From contig FONB01000003.1 in NCBI GenBank assembly GCA_900112785.1, positions 310,001 through 374,000 on the forward strand: 64,000 nt of DNA. The letters run 5' to 3'. A model generated the notes under the pieces. The model saw only the letters and a list, made by a program, of their open reading frames with translations, was not told the DNA's origin and searched no databases. Source of the DNA: Phytobacter palmae. GTDB lineage: Bacteria > Pseudomonadota > Gammaproteobacteria > Enterobacterales > Enterobacteriaceae. The position numbers and the translations under genes are program-made. Positions 47,254 to 57,562 of this stretch are shown piece by piece; position 1 is the first letter of the stretch; every line of letters begins with the position of its first letter.

Positions 47254-48408
47254 TTATTTCAGACCGGCAGCTTCACGCAGCTGAGCGGCTTTGTCGGTTT
47301 TTTCCCACGGGAAGGTTTCGCGACCAAAGTGACCATAAGCAGCCGTTTGCTTGTAGATCGGATGCAGCAGGTCCAGCATCTGAATCAGACCATAAGGACG
47401 CAGGTCGAAGAACTCGCGCACCAACAGGATCAGCTGCTCAGCAGGCACTTTCTCTGTACCGAACGTTTCCACCATGATGGAGGTCGGTTCCGCCACGCCG
47501 ATAGCGTAGGAGACCTGGATTTCACAACGGTCAGCCAGACCAGCCGCGACGATGTTTTTTGCCACATAACGGGCTGCGTAGGCTGCGGAGCGGTCAACTT
47601 TAGACGGATCCTTACCAGAGAACGCGCCACCACCATGACGAGCCATGCCGCCGTAGGTATCAACGATGATTTTACGACCGGTCAGGCCGCAGTCGCCCAT
47701 CGGGCCACCGATAACGAAACGGCCCGTCGGGTTGATAAAGAATTTGGTGGATTCGTTCAGCCACGCGGTCGGCAGGACCGGTTTGATGATCTCTTCCATT
47801 ACCGCTTCCTGCAGCGATTTCTGGTCGATATCTTCGGCGTGCTGGGTAGAGAGAACTACCGCGTCAATGCCAACGATTTTTCCATCGTCATACTGGAAAG
47901 TGACCTGGCTTTTCGCGTCCGGACGCAGCCACGGCAGAGTGCCGTTTTTACGCACTTCGGCCTGACGCTCAACCAGACGGTGTGCGTAGGTGATCGGCGC
48001 TGGCATCAGCACGTCGGTTTCGTTGGTTGCATAACCAAACATCAGCCCCTGGTCGCCTGCACCCTGCTCCAGCGGATCTGCACGGTCAACGCCCTGGTTA
48101 ATATCCGGAGACTGTTTACCAATCGCGCTCAGTACGGCGCAAGAGTTGGCATCAAAGCCCATATCAGAATGGATATAACCAATTTCACGAACGGTGTTAC
48201 GGGTGATCTCTTCGATATCGACCCATGCGCTGGTAGTGATTTCACCACCGACCAGCACCATGCCGGTTTTTACATAGGTTTCACAGGCAACACGTGCTTT
48301 CGGATCCTGTTCGAGGATCGCATCAAGCACGGCGTCGGAGATTTGGTCAGCAATTTTGTCAGGATGCCCTTCTGAGACGGACTCGGACGTAAAAAGGTGT
48401 TTTGCCAT
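47254..48408 (-). CDS. metK: S-adenosylmethionine synthetase MetK
   Basis: MetK makes S-adenosylmethionine from methionine and ATP. The 384-residue product has the family signatures [39 protein letters not shown], and the phosphate loop [19 protein letters not shown]. Length equals the E. coli enzyme. The upstream region has tandem MetJ-like 8-mers, consistent with methionine control. Confidence 0.97.
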   Translation of the reverse strand: MAKHLFTSESVSEGHPDKIADQISDAVLDAILEQDPKARVACETYVKTGMVLVGGEITTSAWVDIEEITRNTVREIGYIHSDMGFDANSCAVLSAIGKQSPDINQGVDRADPLEQGAGDQGLMFGYATNETDVLMPAPITYAHRLVERQAEVRKNGTLPWLRPDAKSQVTFQYDDGKIVGIDAVVLSTQHAEDIDQKSLQEAVMEEIIKPVLPTAWLNESTKFFINPTGRFVIGGPMGDCGLTGRKIIVDTYGGMARHGGGAFSGKDPSKVDRSAAYAARYVAKNIVAAGLADRCEIQVSYAIGVAEPTSIMVETFGTEKVPAEQLILLVREFFDLRPYGLIQMLDLLHPIYKQTAAYGHFGRETFPWEKTDKAAQLREAAGLK

Positions 48409-48526
48409 ATTGTGTTTTCACCCTGGAATAAAACGGTTGGCTTAGACACTGTGTCAGGATGCCTTCACGGTTGTTCCGCGAGGACGTGCAGGTAGCGACA
48501 CGGACTGTCTAAGTGTTAATCAGTAT

Positions 48527-48550
48527 AGATGGATTAACATCTGGATGGCT
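48527..48550. promoter_or_regulatory. Tandem MetJ-like boxes upstream of metK
   Basis: Three consecutive 8-mers, AGATGGAT, TAACATCT and GGATGGCT, resemble the met box AGACGTCT and overlap a TATACT -10-like sequence on the minus strand. MetJ binds tandem 8-mers, and metK is a known member of its regulon. Confidence 0.5.
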
Positions 48551-48662
48551 ATTCTAGGTTAATTCTTAACCCTATTGCCAGCGTTTTTTGAGGTCACGCA
48601 CGTTCTGTCTGAATTGGTTACAGAAAATTTCCCTATGCATGGCGCGAACGTAATTTTTTATT

Positions 48663-48691
48663 TTGCATTTTTACCCCGTTATCGGTATAAA
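48663..48691 (+). promoter_or_regulatory. Sigma-70 promoter for yqgB-speA
   Basis: TTGCAT (48663-48668) and TATAAA (48686-48691) are spaced by exactly 17 bases. A start near 48698 gives a leader of almost 500 bases before speA. Confidence 0.6.
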
Positions 48692-48817
48692 ACGCCGCGC
48701 GCGGCTCATATTAAAAGCGCACGGGACTCCTCGTGTTGCCACTTCCAGCCGGGTTAAGCAATTTATGGCTTTGGCTTGTCGCAGGTCGTAAGACGTGTGT
48801 GGAGGTGATACGAGATA

Positions 48818-48961
48818 ATGAACCGTTGCTTTCAGCAGAATCCGTTGCGTCGTTCTGACGCGCGTTTATTCCCCACAACCTGCATTTCAAATCTGCAAAC
48901 CTGCCGATGTTATACCCATTTCGGCGCTTCTCAGGACTCCCGGGCCGGTATGGCACTGTGA
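48818..48961 (+). CDS. Candidate 47-codon leader peptide upstream of yqgB-speA
   Basis: ATG 48818 follows GGAGGTG (48801-48807) by 10 bases and opens a 47-codon frame (MNRCFQQNPLRRSDAR...) ending TGA 48959-48961. It contains six Arg and four Cys residues. A terminator-like hairpin begins about 16 bases after the stop, then come yqgB and speA. I do not recognise the peptide. Peptide-controlled attenuation of arginine decarboxylase is a possible role. An antisense frame exists, so coding by the plus strand is not certain. Confidence 0.4.
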   Translation: MNRCFQQNPLRRSDARLFPTTCISNLQTCRCYTHFGASQDSRAGMAL

Positions 48962-48977
48962 TGACTGAACAAGGGCT

Positions 48978-49000
48978 CTCCTGCTGATTCAGGAGTTTTC
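48978..49000 (+). terminator. Terminator-like hairpin in the speA leader
   Basis: CTCCTG and CAGGAG pair across CTGATT and are followed directly by TTTTC. It lies inside the transcript, after the 47-codon frame and before yqgB, which suggests attenuation. Confidence 0.5.
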
Positions 49001-49053
49001 TCGTGGTTTCGCCGAACCGTCATATTTCGTTCGGTCACGTGTTTTACAATGTT

Positions 49054-49185
49054 ATGAACAAGAAACCGGTCGCACAGTCGGTATTTCAGCATCTTATGCT
49101 GCATAGCCAGACTGTTTATGGGTTGTTATCGCAACGTAACGTTGTGATAGTAGTTAACTGTTTTACACTTAATACAAAGAGTTGA
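49054..49185 (+). CDS. yqgB: YqgB, small acid-stress/virulence-associated protein
   Basis: The 43-residue peptide starts [16 protein letters not shown] and ends YGLLSQ...[13 protein letters not shown], closely resembling E. coli YqgB as I remember it. It lies 8 bases before speA and is probably co-transcribed with it. The frame stays open 17 codons upstream, but homology supports ATG 49054. The molecular role is not settled. Confidence 0.75.
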   Translation: MNKKPVAQSVFQHLMLHSQTVYGLLSQRNVVIVVNCFTLNTKS

Positions 49186-49193
49186 GGTTCGCT

Positions 49194-51170
49194 ATGTCTG
49201 ACGACATGTCTTCATTTTCGCCTTCGTCAGCAGGCGAACACGGTGTACTACGTTCCATGCAGGAGGTTGCGATGAGCTCCCAGGAAGCCAGCAAGATGCT
49301 TCGTACTTACAATATTGCCTGGTGGGGTAATAATTATTATGACGTCAACGAACTGGGCCATATCAGCGTATGCCCGGACCCTGACGTCCCGGAAGCCCGT
49401 GTTGACCTCGCTCAACTGGTAAAAGCCCGTGAGGCGCAAGGCCAGCGTTTACCTGCGCTGTTCTGCTTCCCGCAGATCCTGCAACACCGTCTGCGCTCCA
49501 TCAACGCCGCCTTTAAACGCGCGCGTGAATCCTATGGTTATAACGGTGACTACTTCCTGGTTTACCCCATTAAAGTAAACCAGCATCGTCGCGTTATTGA
49601 GTCGCTGATCCATTCCGGCGAGCCGCTGGGTCTTGAAGCGGGTTCGAAAGCCGAGCTGATGGCGGTTCTGGCGCACGCGGGCATGACCCGTTCGGTGATC
49701 GTTTGTAACGGCTATAAAGACCGTGAATACATCCGTCTGGCCCTTATCGGCGAGAAGATGGGCCACAAGGTCTATCTGGTCATCGAAAAGATGTCGGAAA
49801 TCGCTATCGTGCTGGAAGAAGCCGAGCGCCTGAATGTGGTGCCGCGCCTGGGTGTTCGTGCGCGTCTGGCGTCGCAGGGATCCGGTAAATGGCAATCCTC
49901 CGGCGGTGAGAAATCCAAATTTGGCCTCGCGGCAACACAGGTATTGCAACTGGTGGATATTCTGCGTGATGCCGGACGTCTGGACAGTCTACAACTGCTG
50001 CATTTCCATCTCGGCTCGCAGATGGCCAATATCCGCGATATCGCTACTGGCGTGCGTGAATCCGCTCGTTTTTACGTTGAACTGCACAAGCTGGGTGTCA
50101 ACATTCAGTGTTTCGACGTGGGCGGTGGTTTGGGCGTGGATTATGAAGGTACGCGTTCCCAGTCAGACTGCTCGGTGAACTATGGTCTGAATGAATATGC
50201 CAATAACATTATCTGGGCGATTGGTGATGCCTGTGAAGAGAATGGGCTGCCGCATCCGACAGTGATTACTGAATCAGGCCGCGCGGTGACGGCGCACCAT
50301 ACTGTGCTGGTATCAAACATCATTGGCGTAGAGCGTAACGAATATACTGACGCGACACCTCCGCCTGAAGATGCCGCCCGCCCGCTGCAAAGCATGTGGG
50401 AAACGTGGCTGGAGATGCATGAAACCGGCAACCGTCGCTCTCTGCGCGAATGGCTGCACGACAGCCAGATGGATTTGCACGATATTCATATCGGTTACTC
50501 TTCCGGCACCTTCAATCTTCAGGAACGTGCCTGGGCAGAGCAACTTTATCTGAACATGTGCCATGAAGTGCAGAAGCAGCTCGATCCGAGCAATCGCGCG
50601 CATCGTCCGATTATTGACGAACTACAGGAGCGTATGGCGGATAAGATTTACGTCAACTTCTCCCTGTTCCAGTCAATGCCGGATGCCTGGGGTATTGATC
50701 AACTTTTCCCGGTACTGCCGCTGGAAGGTCTGAATCACGCGCCGGAACGTCGTGCGGTGTTGCTGGATATCACCTGCGATTCCGATGGCGCCATTGATCA
50801 CTATGTGGATGGCGATGGTATTGCTACCACCATGCCGATGCCGGAGTACGACCCGGAAAACCCGCCGATGCTGGGCTTCTTTATGGTTGGCGCGTACCAG
50901 GAAATTCTTGGCAACATGCATAACCTGTTTGGCGATACCGAAGCGGTGGACGTATTTGTCTTCCCTGATGGCAGTGTGGAAGTGGAACTGTCGGATGAGG
51001 GCGATACCGTGGCGGATATGCTGCAATATGTGCAACTCGATCCGAAAACCTTGCTGATTCAGTTCCGCGATCAGGTGAAACAGACCGATCTGGACGATGT
51101 GCTGCAACAGCAGTTCCTCGAAGAGTTTGAAGCAGGGCTGTACGGGTATACTTACCTCGAAGACGAGTAA
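49194..51170 (+). CDS. speA: Biosynthetic arginine decarboxylase SpeA
   Basis: SpeA converts arginine to agmatine, the first step of the agmatine route to putrescine. At 658 residues it matches E. coli. The fold-III PLP decarboxylase has the PLP Lys127 in [34 protein letters not shown] and [12 protein letters not shown]. The start [16 protein letters not shown] at ATG 49194 follows GAGGT. SpeB, two genes downstream, uses its product. Confidence 0.97.
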   Translation: MSDDMSSFSPSSAGEHGVLRSMQEVAMSSQEASKMLRTYNIAWWGNNYYDVNELGHISVCPDPDVPEARVDLAQLVKAREAQGQRLPALFCFPQILQHRLRSINAAFKRARESYGYNGDYFLVYPIKVNQHRRVIESLIHSGEPLGLEAGSKAELMAVLAHAGMTRSVIVCNGYKDREYIRLALIGEKMGHKVYLVIEKMSEIAIVLEEAERLNVVPRLGVRARLASQGSGKWQSSGGEKSKFGLAATQVLQLVDILRDAGRLDSLQLLHFHLGSQMANIRDIATGVRESARFYVELHKLGVNIQCFDVGGGLGVDYEGTRSQSDCSVNYGLNEYANNIIWAIGDACEENGLPHPTVITESGRAVTAHHTVLVSNIIGVERNEYTDATPPPEDAARPLQSMWETWLEMHETGNRRSLREWLHDSQMDLHDIHIGYSSGTFNLQERAWAEQLYLNMCHEVQKQLDPSNRAHRPIIDELQERMADKIYVNFSLFQSMPDAWGIDQLFPVLPLEGLNHAPERRAVLLDITCDSDGAIDHYVDGDGIATTMPMPEYDPENPPMLGFFMVGAYQEILGNMHNLFGDTEAVDVFVFPDGSVEVELSDEGDTVADMLQYVQLDPKTLLIQFRDQVKQTDLDDVLQQQFLEEFEAGLYGYTYLEDE

Positions 51171-51181
51171 TTCACCTTTAA

Positions 51182-51217
51182 CTGACCGATTTAATCATTT
51201 AAATCGGTCAGGTTTTT
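51182..51217 (+). terminator. Rho-independent terminator of speA
   Basis: CTGACCGATTTAA and TTAAATCGGTCAG form a perfect 13-bp stem with loop TCAT, followed by GTTTTT. It implies the following lipoprotein gene and speB have their own promoters. Confidence 0.88.
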
Positions 51218-51312
51218 ATTGATAGAATCCTGGAAAGAGTGACCCCGGATTCCACTTTATTTTTTGTTAAGTAAGCTTCCCTCGTTGATAATCAATTCAC
51301 CAGGGACGGGCT

Positions 51313-52035
51313 ATGACAACCTCTAAAATCAGTTGCATCCTCGCAGGCGTTTTTTTGTTATTAAGCGGCTGCTCCAGTACACAGCAATACCAACGTTCAT
51401 CTTCACCGGCAGTGGGAACCGCGTGGGGGCAGGATATTCATTCGACGGTCAACGCTGTTAGCGCTGAGCGCGCTCAACCAGAACCGATAGACACCATAGT
51501 CATCAATTACACTACGCGAACAGAACCCGGTTACGACAGCATCTATAGTATTCGTACCGGCGAATTAGAGTATGCGGTACGGGATGTTAATTTTAACTCG
51601 CTTCCCATTACCCGAATATATAATCATTCGGTTGGTAAGTGGCAGTATCAACTCCGGGCGAAAATAAATACCCCTTATCAACTGTATGTACGCAATTATA
51701 GTTATGACACAGATTATGAAGTTATTGCTACTGTCGATGGACTGGATGTCCTGAACGGTAAGCCCGGCTCAATCAGGAATGCCGGGTATATTGTAAGAGC
51801 AGGTGACTCTTTAATTATTAAGGGGTTCAGGAAGAATAACAGTACTGAATCTGCATTTATTTTCTCCCCGTTAGAAGACTCATATAACGCCCATTCTGCT
51901 TACGGTGATGTACGACATGCCGGGCTGATTGGTTTTGCGACGTTTGTTCTTAAAGGCAAAAACGACAAGCCCTGCGCTGCCAGTGCTTTTCCCGGCGACG
52001 GTAATGAATTTGCGCCAGCCCCTTGCCGGAAATAA
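51313..52035 (+). CDS. Hypothetical lipoprotein between speA and speB
   Basis: The 240-residue protein has a lipoprotein signal (ILAGVFLLLSGC, Cys20) and then a Ser/Gln/Thr-rich linker. A beta-rich, Tyr/Asn-rich body includes YDSIYSIRTGELEYAVRD and TPYQLYVRNYSYDTDYEV. Two cysteines near the C-terminus could form a disulfide. I do not recognise the family. Its base composition is clearly more A+T-rich than its neighbours, suggesting acquisition. It is preceded by the strong speA terminator. Confidence 0.82.
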   Translation: MTTSKISCILAGVFLLLSGCSSTQQYQRSSSPAVGTAWGQDIHSTVNAVSAERAQPEPIDTIVINYTTRTEPGYDSIYSIRTGELEYAVRDVNFNSLPITRIYNHSVGKWQYQLRAKINTPYQLYVRNYSYDTDYEVIATVDGLDVLNGKPGSIRNAGYIVRAGDSLIIKGFRKNNSTESAFIFSPLEDSYNAHSAYGDVRHAGLIGFATFVLKGKNDKPCAASAFPGDGNEFAPAPCRK

Positions 52036-52084
52036 TTTCCTTGCTGGAAAGACCTCTGATTTATGTCGATAATTTTTTCTTATC

Positions 52085-52129
52085 TAATGTTCCTGTAAGG
52101 CAATAAGCAATGCTATAGCGGGAACATTA
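52085..52129. repeat. Inverted repeat TAATGTTCC/GGAACATTA in the speB leader
   Basis: Nine-base perfect arms (52085-52093 and 52121-52129) lie 27 bases apart, ending about 27 bases before the speB start. It could be an RNA stem or a protein-binding site. Confidence 0.4.
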
Positions 52130-52155
52130 TCACGACGATATCAGGAGGTCGCTTT

Positions 52156-53076
52156 ATGAGCACTCTGGGACATCAGTATGATAATTCTCTTATCTCCAAC
52201 GCCTTCGGTTTCTTACGCCTGCCTTTACATTTTCAGCCATGGGATAGCGACGCAGAGTGGGTGATTACCGGCATTCCTTTTGATATGGCAACCTCGGGGC
52301 GTCCCGGCAGTCGCCTGGGGCCCGGTGCTATCCGACAGATTTCCACGCATCTGGCCTGGGAACACCATCGCTTTCCGTGGCATTTCGATATGCGCGAGCG
52401 CCTGCGCGTCGTGGACTGTGGCGATCTGGTGTATGCCTTTGGCGATGCCCGCGAAATGAGTGAAAAGCTACAGGCCCATGGCGAAAGATTGCTGTCAGCG
52501 GGAAAACGACTACTGTCATTTGGTGGTGACCATTACGTGACGCTGCCGTTGCTGCGCGCCTACGGTAAACATTTTGGCAAAATGGCGCTGGTGCACTTTG
52601 ATGCCCATACCGACACCTATGCCAATGGCTGTGAATTTGACCATGGCACCATGTTCTACACGGCGCCGAAAGAAGGACTGATTGACCCGGCGCACTCCGT
52701 TCAGATTGGCATTCGTACCGAGTTCAACCAGCATGACGGTTTTACAGTGCTGGATGCCTGCCAGGTGAATGACCGCAGCGTGGAAGATATTCTGGCGGAA
52801 ATAAAAACAACGGTAGGTGACCTGCCGGTCTATCTGACATTTGATATCGATTGTCTCGATCCTGCATTTGCCCCGGGCACCGGGACACCCGTGATCGGTG
52901 GGCTGACATCCGATCGCGCGCTTAAACTGGTGCGGGGACTCAAAGATCTGAATATCGTAGGGATGGATCTGGTCGAAGTCGCTCCGGCTTATGATCGGGC
53001 CGAGATCACCGCACTGGCAGCGGCAACGTTAGCACTGGAGATGCTCTATATCCAGGCAGCGAAGAAAGGAGCGTAA
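52156..53076 (+). CDS. speB: Agmatinase SpeB
   Basis: SpeB hydrolyses agmatine to putrescine and urea. The 306-residue ureohydrolase has the binuclear Mn ligand motifs [21 protein letters not shown] and [20 protein letters not shown] lies before ATG 52156. In E. coli it follows speA directly; here the lipoprotein gene intervenes, so it likely uses its own promoter. Confidence 0.96.
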   Translation: MSTLGHQYDNSLISNAFGFLRLPLHFQPWDSDAEWVITGIPFDMATSGRPGSRLGPGAIRQISTHLAWEHHRFPWHFDMRERLRVVDCGDLVYAFGDAREMSEKLQAHGERLLSAGKRLLSFGGDHYVTLPLLRAYGKHFGKMALVHFDAHTDTYANGCEFDHGTMFYTAPKEGLIDPAHSVQIGIRTEFNQHDGFTVLDACQVNDRSVEDILAEIKTTVGDLPVYLTFDIDCLDPAFAPGTGTPVIGGLTSDRALKLVRGLKDLNIVGMDLVEVAPAYDRAEITALAAATLALEMLYIQAAKKGA

Positions 53077-53090
53077 CGCAGCGAATATGG

Positions 53091-53116
53091 CCCCGGTAAG
53101 CGAAGCACCACCGGGG
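53091..53116. repeat. REP/boxC-like palindrome between speB and loiP
   Basis: CCCCGGT and ACCGGGG flank AAGCGAAGCACC, the typical GTAAGCGAAGC core of enterobacterial intergenic palindromes. It separates convergent genes and may terminate speB. Confidence 0.6.
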
Positions 53117-53131
53117 ACATCATGAGTAAAA

Positions 53132-53890
53132 TTACTTAATGCCGTCCGCCGCCAGGCGGTCACGGACATGTTGCGCACGTTCAGCCGAGGCCGGGTGATC
53201 GTCAAACATAGAACTCTGGCGACCCTCTTCGAGTTTTGCTAATTTTTCGAAGCTGGTAGCCAGCCCAATCGGGCTAATTCCACGTTTGCGCAAAAGATCA
53301 TAGGAATAATCGTCCGCTTCGGACTCCTGACGCTGTGAGAACTGCGAATTCACCAGTTTTTCACCCAGGGCGCCCAACTGAGATTGCGACAAATTGCCCA
53401 CCACGCCCCCCGCTGATGCGGCAGCTGCACGGACGGCATTGGTGCCAAGCGCCACCTGCATGCCTTTCTTCACGTGACCGAGCGCAACGTGGCCCATTTC
53501 ATGGCCAATCACCGCCTCGACTTCGTTGTCATTCATCATGTCCATCAGACCGCTGTACACGCGAATACAGCCATTGGCCATGGCGAAGGCATTAACGTCT
53601 TTTGCTACGTAAACCTTGTAGTTCACCGGCTGGCCGTTGATGTTATCGCCAAGCGCGGCGGCAATCTTGCTAAGGCGCTGATTATACTGGCTGCCCGCCG
53701 GGGCTATCGTTGCTTTACTGTCCATCTGCTTACAGGCTTCGTCGCTCAGGCTTTTAACCTGCGCATCGCTTAGCGTGTAGGCCTGAAAAGCTTCTGCTCC
53801 GGAGGTCAAAAAACCATTAGAGTCCATATTCTGGCAGCCTGCCAACAGGGTCGCTGTCGTCAGAGCAAGCAAAGCCGGGCGAATTTTCAT
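53132..53890 (-). CDS. loiP: M48 metalloprotease lipoprotein LoiP (YggG)
   Basis: This outer-membrane-associated protease is induced at low osmolarity in E. coli. The 252-residue product has a lipobox LLAGC (Cys19), zinc motif H130-E-M-G-H134 in VIGHEMGHVALGHV, and the downstream Glu in QESEADDYSYDLL. It is divergent from tktA. The 281-base gap 53891-54171 serves as promoter region for both; I see no gene in it. Confidence 0.94.
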   Translation of the reverse strand: MKIRPALLALTTATLLAGCQNMDSNGFLTSGAEAFQAYTLSDAQVKSLSDEACKQMDSKATIAPAGSQYNQRLSKIAAALGDNINGQPVNYKVYVAKDVNAFAMANGCIRVYSGLMDMMNDNEVEAVIGHEMGHVALGHVKKGMQVALGTNAVRAAAASAGGVVGNLSQSQLGALGEKLVNSQFSQRQESEADDYSYDLLRKRGISPIGLATSFEKLAKLEEGRQSSMFDDHPASAERAQHVRDRLAADGIK

Positions 53891-54171
53891 CTCTTATCTT
53901 CCACGCAAGTTAATTCATAATTCTGATAATGCGCCGCGCACAAACGAGCCGGTGCAGTTGCACAAGTATAAAGAATAGAACGATTACCGGGCGAGTCTAT
54001 TGCGCAACGCGCAAGCAGCTTCCAGAGATTTCTTAATCCTCAAAAGGATGCTCCATGTACATGACTTCCCGCTTGGGTTACATTGTTGGCACTTTTTTCC
54101 GGCGTAGCCCATAACGCGCTGTAGTCAAGTCGTTCCGGGCATGGCCTTTAACAGTCCGATCTGGAGTCAAA

Positions 54172-56163
54172 ATGTCCTCACGTAAAGAGCTTGCCAATGC
54201 CATTCGTGCGCTGAGCATGGACGCGGTACAGAAAGCCAAATCCGGTCACCCGGGTGCCCCGATGGGTATGGCTGACATCGCCGAAGTCCTGTGGCGTGAT
54301 TTCCTGAACCATAACCCGCAGAACCCGGCATGGGCTGACCGCGACCGTTTCGTGCTGTCCAACGGTCACGGTTCAATGCTGATTTACAGCCTGCTGCACC
54401 TCACCGGTTACGACCTGCCGATTGACGAGCTGAAAAACTTCCGTCAACTGCACTCAAAAACCCCGGGGCACCCGGAAGTGGGCTACACCGCAGGCGTGGA
54501 AACCACTACCGGCCCGCTGGGTCAGGGTATTGCGAATGCGGTCGGTATGGCTATTGCGGAGAAAACGCTGGCGGCGCAGTTCAACCGTCCGGGCCATGAC
54601 ATTGTTAACCACTTCACTTACGCGTTCATGGGCGATGGCTGCATGATGGAAGGTATCTCTCACGAGGTATGCTCCCTGGCCGGCACCCTGAAACTGGGCA
54701 AACTGGTCGCGTTCTACGACGACAACGGCATCTCCATTGATGGCCACGTGGAAGGCTGGTTCACCGATGATACCGCAGCCCGTTTCGAAGCCTACGGCTG
54801 GCACGTAGTACGTGGCGTTGACGGTCATAACGCTGACTCCATCAAACGTGCAGTAGAAGAAGCGCGCGCAGTCACTGACAAACCGTCTCTGCTGATGTGT
54901 AAAACCATCATCGGTTTCGGTTCACCGAACAAAGCAGGTACCCATGACTCCCACGGCGCACCGCTGGGCGATGCGGAAATCGCACTGACCCGTGAAGCGC
55001 TTGGCTGGAAACATCCGGCGTTTGAAATCCCGTCTGAAATTTATGCCCAGTGGGATGCGAAAGAAGCTGGTCAGGCGAAAGAGTCTGCCTGGAATGAGAA
55101 ATTCGCGGCTTATGCCAAAGCTTTCCCGCAGGAAGCGGCTGAATTTACCCGCCGTATGAGCGGTGAGCTGCCTTCTGATTTCGACGCGAAAGCGAACGAA
55201 TTCATCGCGAAGCTGCAGGCGAACCCGTCCAAAATCGCCAGCCGTAAAGCGTCTCAGAATGCGATTGAAGCCTTCGGCCCGCTGCTTCCGGAATTCCTCG
55301 GCGGCTCCGCTGACCTGGCACCGTCTAACCTGACGCTGTGGTCTGGTTCGAAAGCAATTAACGAAGATACTGCCGGTAACTACATTCACTACGGCGTGCG
55401 CGAGTTCGGTATGACCGCTATTGCCAACGGTATCTCTCTGCACGGCGGTTTCCTGCCTTACACCTCTACCTTCCTGATGTTTGTGGAATATGCCCGTAAC
55501 GCGGTGCGTATGGCGGCACTGATGAAACAGCGCCAGGTGATGGTCTATACCCATGACTCCATCGGTCTGGGCGAAGATGGCCCGACTCACCAGCCGGTAG
55601 AGCAGGTGGCATCTCTGCGCGTGACCCCGAATATGAGCACATGGCGTCCGTGTGACCAGGTGGAATCTGCCGTGGCATGGAAGTACGGCGTTGAGCGTGC
55701 CGACGGCCCGACTGCGCTGATTCTGTCCCGTCAGAACCTGGCGCAGCAGGAGCGTACCGCTGAGCAACTGGCAAATGTGGCCCGTGGTGGTTACGTGTTG
55801 AAAGACAGCAATGGCCAGCCGGAGCTGATTTTCATTGCCACCGGTTCAGAAGTTGAGCTGGCAGTTGCCGCATGGGAAAAACTGACTACCGAAGGCGTGA
55901 AGGCTCGCGTGGTTTCCATGCCGTCTACTGATGCGTTCGACAAACAGGATGCGGCTTACCGTGAATCCGTACTGCCAAAAGCTGTTTCCGCACGCGTGGC
56001 AATCGAAGCGGGTATCGCCGACTACTGGTTCAAATACGTGGGCCTGAACGGCGCAATCGTCGGTATGACTACCTTCGGTGAGTCTGCACCGGCAGAGCTG
56101 CTGTTTGAAGAGTTCGGCTTTACTGTCGACAACGTGGTCGCAAAAGCGAAAGCGCTGCTCTGA
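54172..56163 (+). CDS. tktA: Transketolase A
   Basis: Transketolase moves two-carbon units between pentose phosphate and glycolytic sugars. The 663-residue enzyme matches E. coli TktA. It has the N-terminal signature [34 protein letters not shown], the TPP/Mg segment [18 protein letters not shown], and [16 protein letters not shown] in the Pyr domain. It sits next to epd without the accessory genes found between them in E. coli K-12. Confidence 0.97.
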   Translation: MSSRKELANAIRALSMDAVQKAKSGHPGAPMGMADIAEVLWRDFLNHNPQNPAWADRDRFVLSNGHGSMLIYSLLHLTGYDLPIDELKNFRQLHSKTPGHPEVGYTAGVETTTGPLGQGIANAVGMAIAEKTLAAQFNRPGHDIVNHFTYAFMGDGCMMEGISHEVCSLAGTLKLGKLVAFYDDNGISIDGHVEGWFTDDTAARFEAYGWHVVRGVDGHNADSIKRAVEEARAVTDKPSLLMCKTIIGFGSPNKAGTHDSHGAPLGDAEIALTREALGWKHPAFEIPSEIYAQWDAKEAGQAKESAWNEKFAAYAKAFPQEAAEFTRRMSGELPSDFDAKANEFIAKLQANPSKIASRKASQNAIEAFGPLLPEFLGGSADLAPSNLTLWSGSKAINEDTAGNYIHYGVREFGMTAIANGISLHGGFLPYTSTFLMFVEYARNAVRMAALMKQRQVMVYTHDSIGLGEDGPTHQPVEQVASLRVTPNMSTWRPCDQVESAVAWKYGVERADGPTALILSRQNLAQQERTAEQLANVARGGYVLKDSNGQPELIFIATGSEVELAVAAWEKLTTEGVKARVVSMPSTDAFDKQDAAYRESVLPKAVSARVAIEAGIADYWFKYVGLNGAIVGMTTFGESAPAELLFEEFGFTVDNVVAKAKALL

Positions 56164-56198
56164 TTGTGGTCGGGTGCGGACTGGCACCCTCAGCATAG

Positions 56199-56217
56199 CC
56201 TCTCCCGGCGGGAGAGG
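56199..56217. repeat. GC-rich hairpin CCTCTCCC/GGGAGAGG after tktA
   Basis: A perfect 8-bp stem with loop GGC, followed by GTG. It is the cleanest of four similar hairpins in the window (near 3374, 20064, 30560 and here). Confidence 0.55.
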
Positions 56218-56228
56218 GTGTAAATACT

Positions 56229-56256
56229 AAAACGGTAACCGTCTGGTTACCGTTTT
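56229..56256. terminator. Terminator between tktA and epd
   Basis: AAAACGGTAACC and GGTTACCGTTTT form a perfect 12-bp stem with loop GTCT. Its A and T tracts make it work in either direction. Confidence 0.8.
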
Positions 56257-56285
56257 GCGTTGACCGCGAGTTATTCCTGCAAAAA

Positions 56286-56301
56286 TGTGACGCAAGTCAG
56301 A
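56286..56301. promoter_or_regulatory. CRP-like site upstream of epd
   Basis: TGTGA-CGCAAG-TCAGA has one mismatch to the consensus. CRP activates the epd-pgk-fbaA operon in E. coli. Confidence 0.55.
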
Positions 56302-56358
56302 TAAATGGTCGCCAGGGCTGGACATGGATTCCTTTTATTCTGCGTTTCGCTTATTCTA

Positions 56359-56374
56359 GCTGAAGCGTTTCAGT
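56359..56374. promoter_or_regulatory. Cra (FruR)-like operator upstream of epd
   Basis: GCTGAAGCGTTTCAGT contains the palindromic Cra core TGAANCGNTTCA, 120 bases before epd. Cra represses epd-pgk in E. coli. Confidence 0.7.
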
Positions 56375-56493
56375 CGCTTAAATGTTCGACAAATAATCAA
56401 TCAAACGCAGTTTGTGACAGGCGAGGTTTCCCTGTAAAGGTTGCTGCATTACTCTGTGAGCCACCTCAAATTGGGTAACCTCGCAGGAGATCT

Positions 56494-57513
56494 ATGAGCG
56501 TACGCATAGCGATTAATGGCTTCGGTCGTATCGGACGCAACGTGGTTCGTGCTTTGTATGAATCCGGGCGTCGGGCGGAAGTCACCGTGGTGGCAATCAA
56601 TGAACTGGCAGATGCGGCAGGCATGGCCCATTTATTGAAATATGACACCAGCCACGGACGTTTCGCGTGGGACGTACATCAGGAGCGCGAGCAACTGTTT
56701 GTCGGTGATGATGCGATTCGCATTCTTCATCAGCGCGATATCGCAGCGCTGCCATGGCGCGAGCTGGGTGTTGATGTGGTGCTTGATTGTACTGGTGTTT
56801 TTGGCAGCCGCGCCGATGGCGAAGCGCATCTGGCGGCGGGAGCAAAGAAAGTGCTGTTCTCGCATCCTGGCAGTAACGATCTCGACGCAACAGTCGTTTT
56901 TGGCGTCAATCAGGATGCTTTAAAGCCTGACGATCATATCGTCTCTAACGCTTCCTGCACCACGAACTGCATTATTCCGATTATTAAGCTGCTTGATGAC
57001 GCGTGGGGGATTGAATCGGGTACAGTTACCACGATCCACTCCGCGATGCACGATCAGCAGGTGATTGACGCCTATCATCCTGATTTACGCCGTACGCGTG
57101 CAGCCAGCCAGTCTATTATTCCTGTGGACACGAAACTGGCGGCGGGTATCACCCGTATTTTCCCGCAATTTCACGACCGGTTTGAGGCGATTGCGGTACG
57201 TGTACCGACCATAAATGTGACGGCAATTGATCTGAGCGTGACGGTGAAAAACCCGGTTAAAGCTTGTGAAGTCAATGCCTTGCTGCAAAAAGCAGCACAG
57301 GGAACATTTCATGGTATAGTTGACTATACGGAATTACCGTTGGTCTCGACAGATTTTAACCATGATCCGCACAGTGCCATCGTTGATGGTACGCAAACAC
57401 GGGTCAGTGGCGCGCACCTTATTAAAACCCTGGTATGGTGCGATAACGAATGGGGCTTTGCTAACCGAATGCTCGACACGACGTTAGAAATGGCCGCAAA
57501 AGGTTTCAGGTAG
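56494..57513 (+). CDS. epd: D-erythrose-4-phosphate dehydrogenase (Epd)
   Basis: Epd oxidises erythrose 4-phosphate to 4-phosphoerythronate on the route to pyridoxal phosphate. The 339-residue GAPDH-like enzyme starts [21 protein letters not shown]. The catalytic Cys is in [13 protein letters not shown], and [13 protein letters not shown] is at the end. AGGAG precedes the ATG. It is first in the epd-pgk-fbaA operon, 49 bases before pgk. Confidence 0.95.
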   Translation: MSVRIAINGFGRIGRNVVRALYESGRRAEVTVVAINELADAAGMAHLLKYDTSHGRFAWDVHQEREQLFVGDDAIRILHQRDIAALPWRELGVDVVLDCTGVFGSRADGEAHLAAGAKKVLFSHPGSNDLDATVVFGVNQDALKPDDHIVSNASCTTNCIIPIIKLLDDAWGIESGTVTTIHSAMHDQQVIDAYHPDLRRTRAASQSIIPVDTKLAAGITRIFPQFHDRFEAIAVRVPTINVTAIDLSVTVKNPVKACEVNALLQKAAQGTFHGIVDYTELPLVSTDFNHDPHSAIVDGTQTRVSGAHLIKTLVWCDNEWGFANRMLDTTLEMAAKGFR

Positions 57514-57562
57514 GGCGCACATTGCGTTCGCAAAACTTTATGAATCATTGAGAGGATTCACC

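Noticed and set aside
47329-48375. A 348-codon open frame on the plus strand
   Set aside because: It is the complement of metK.
48711-48956. An 81-codon minus-strand frame in the metK-speA interval
   Set aside because: It is antisense to the candidate leader frame and has no clear ribosome site. An old E. coli annotation may exist on this strand, but I cannot support it as coding from sequence.
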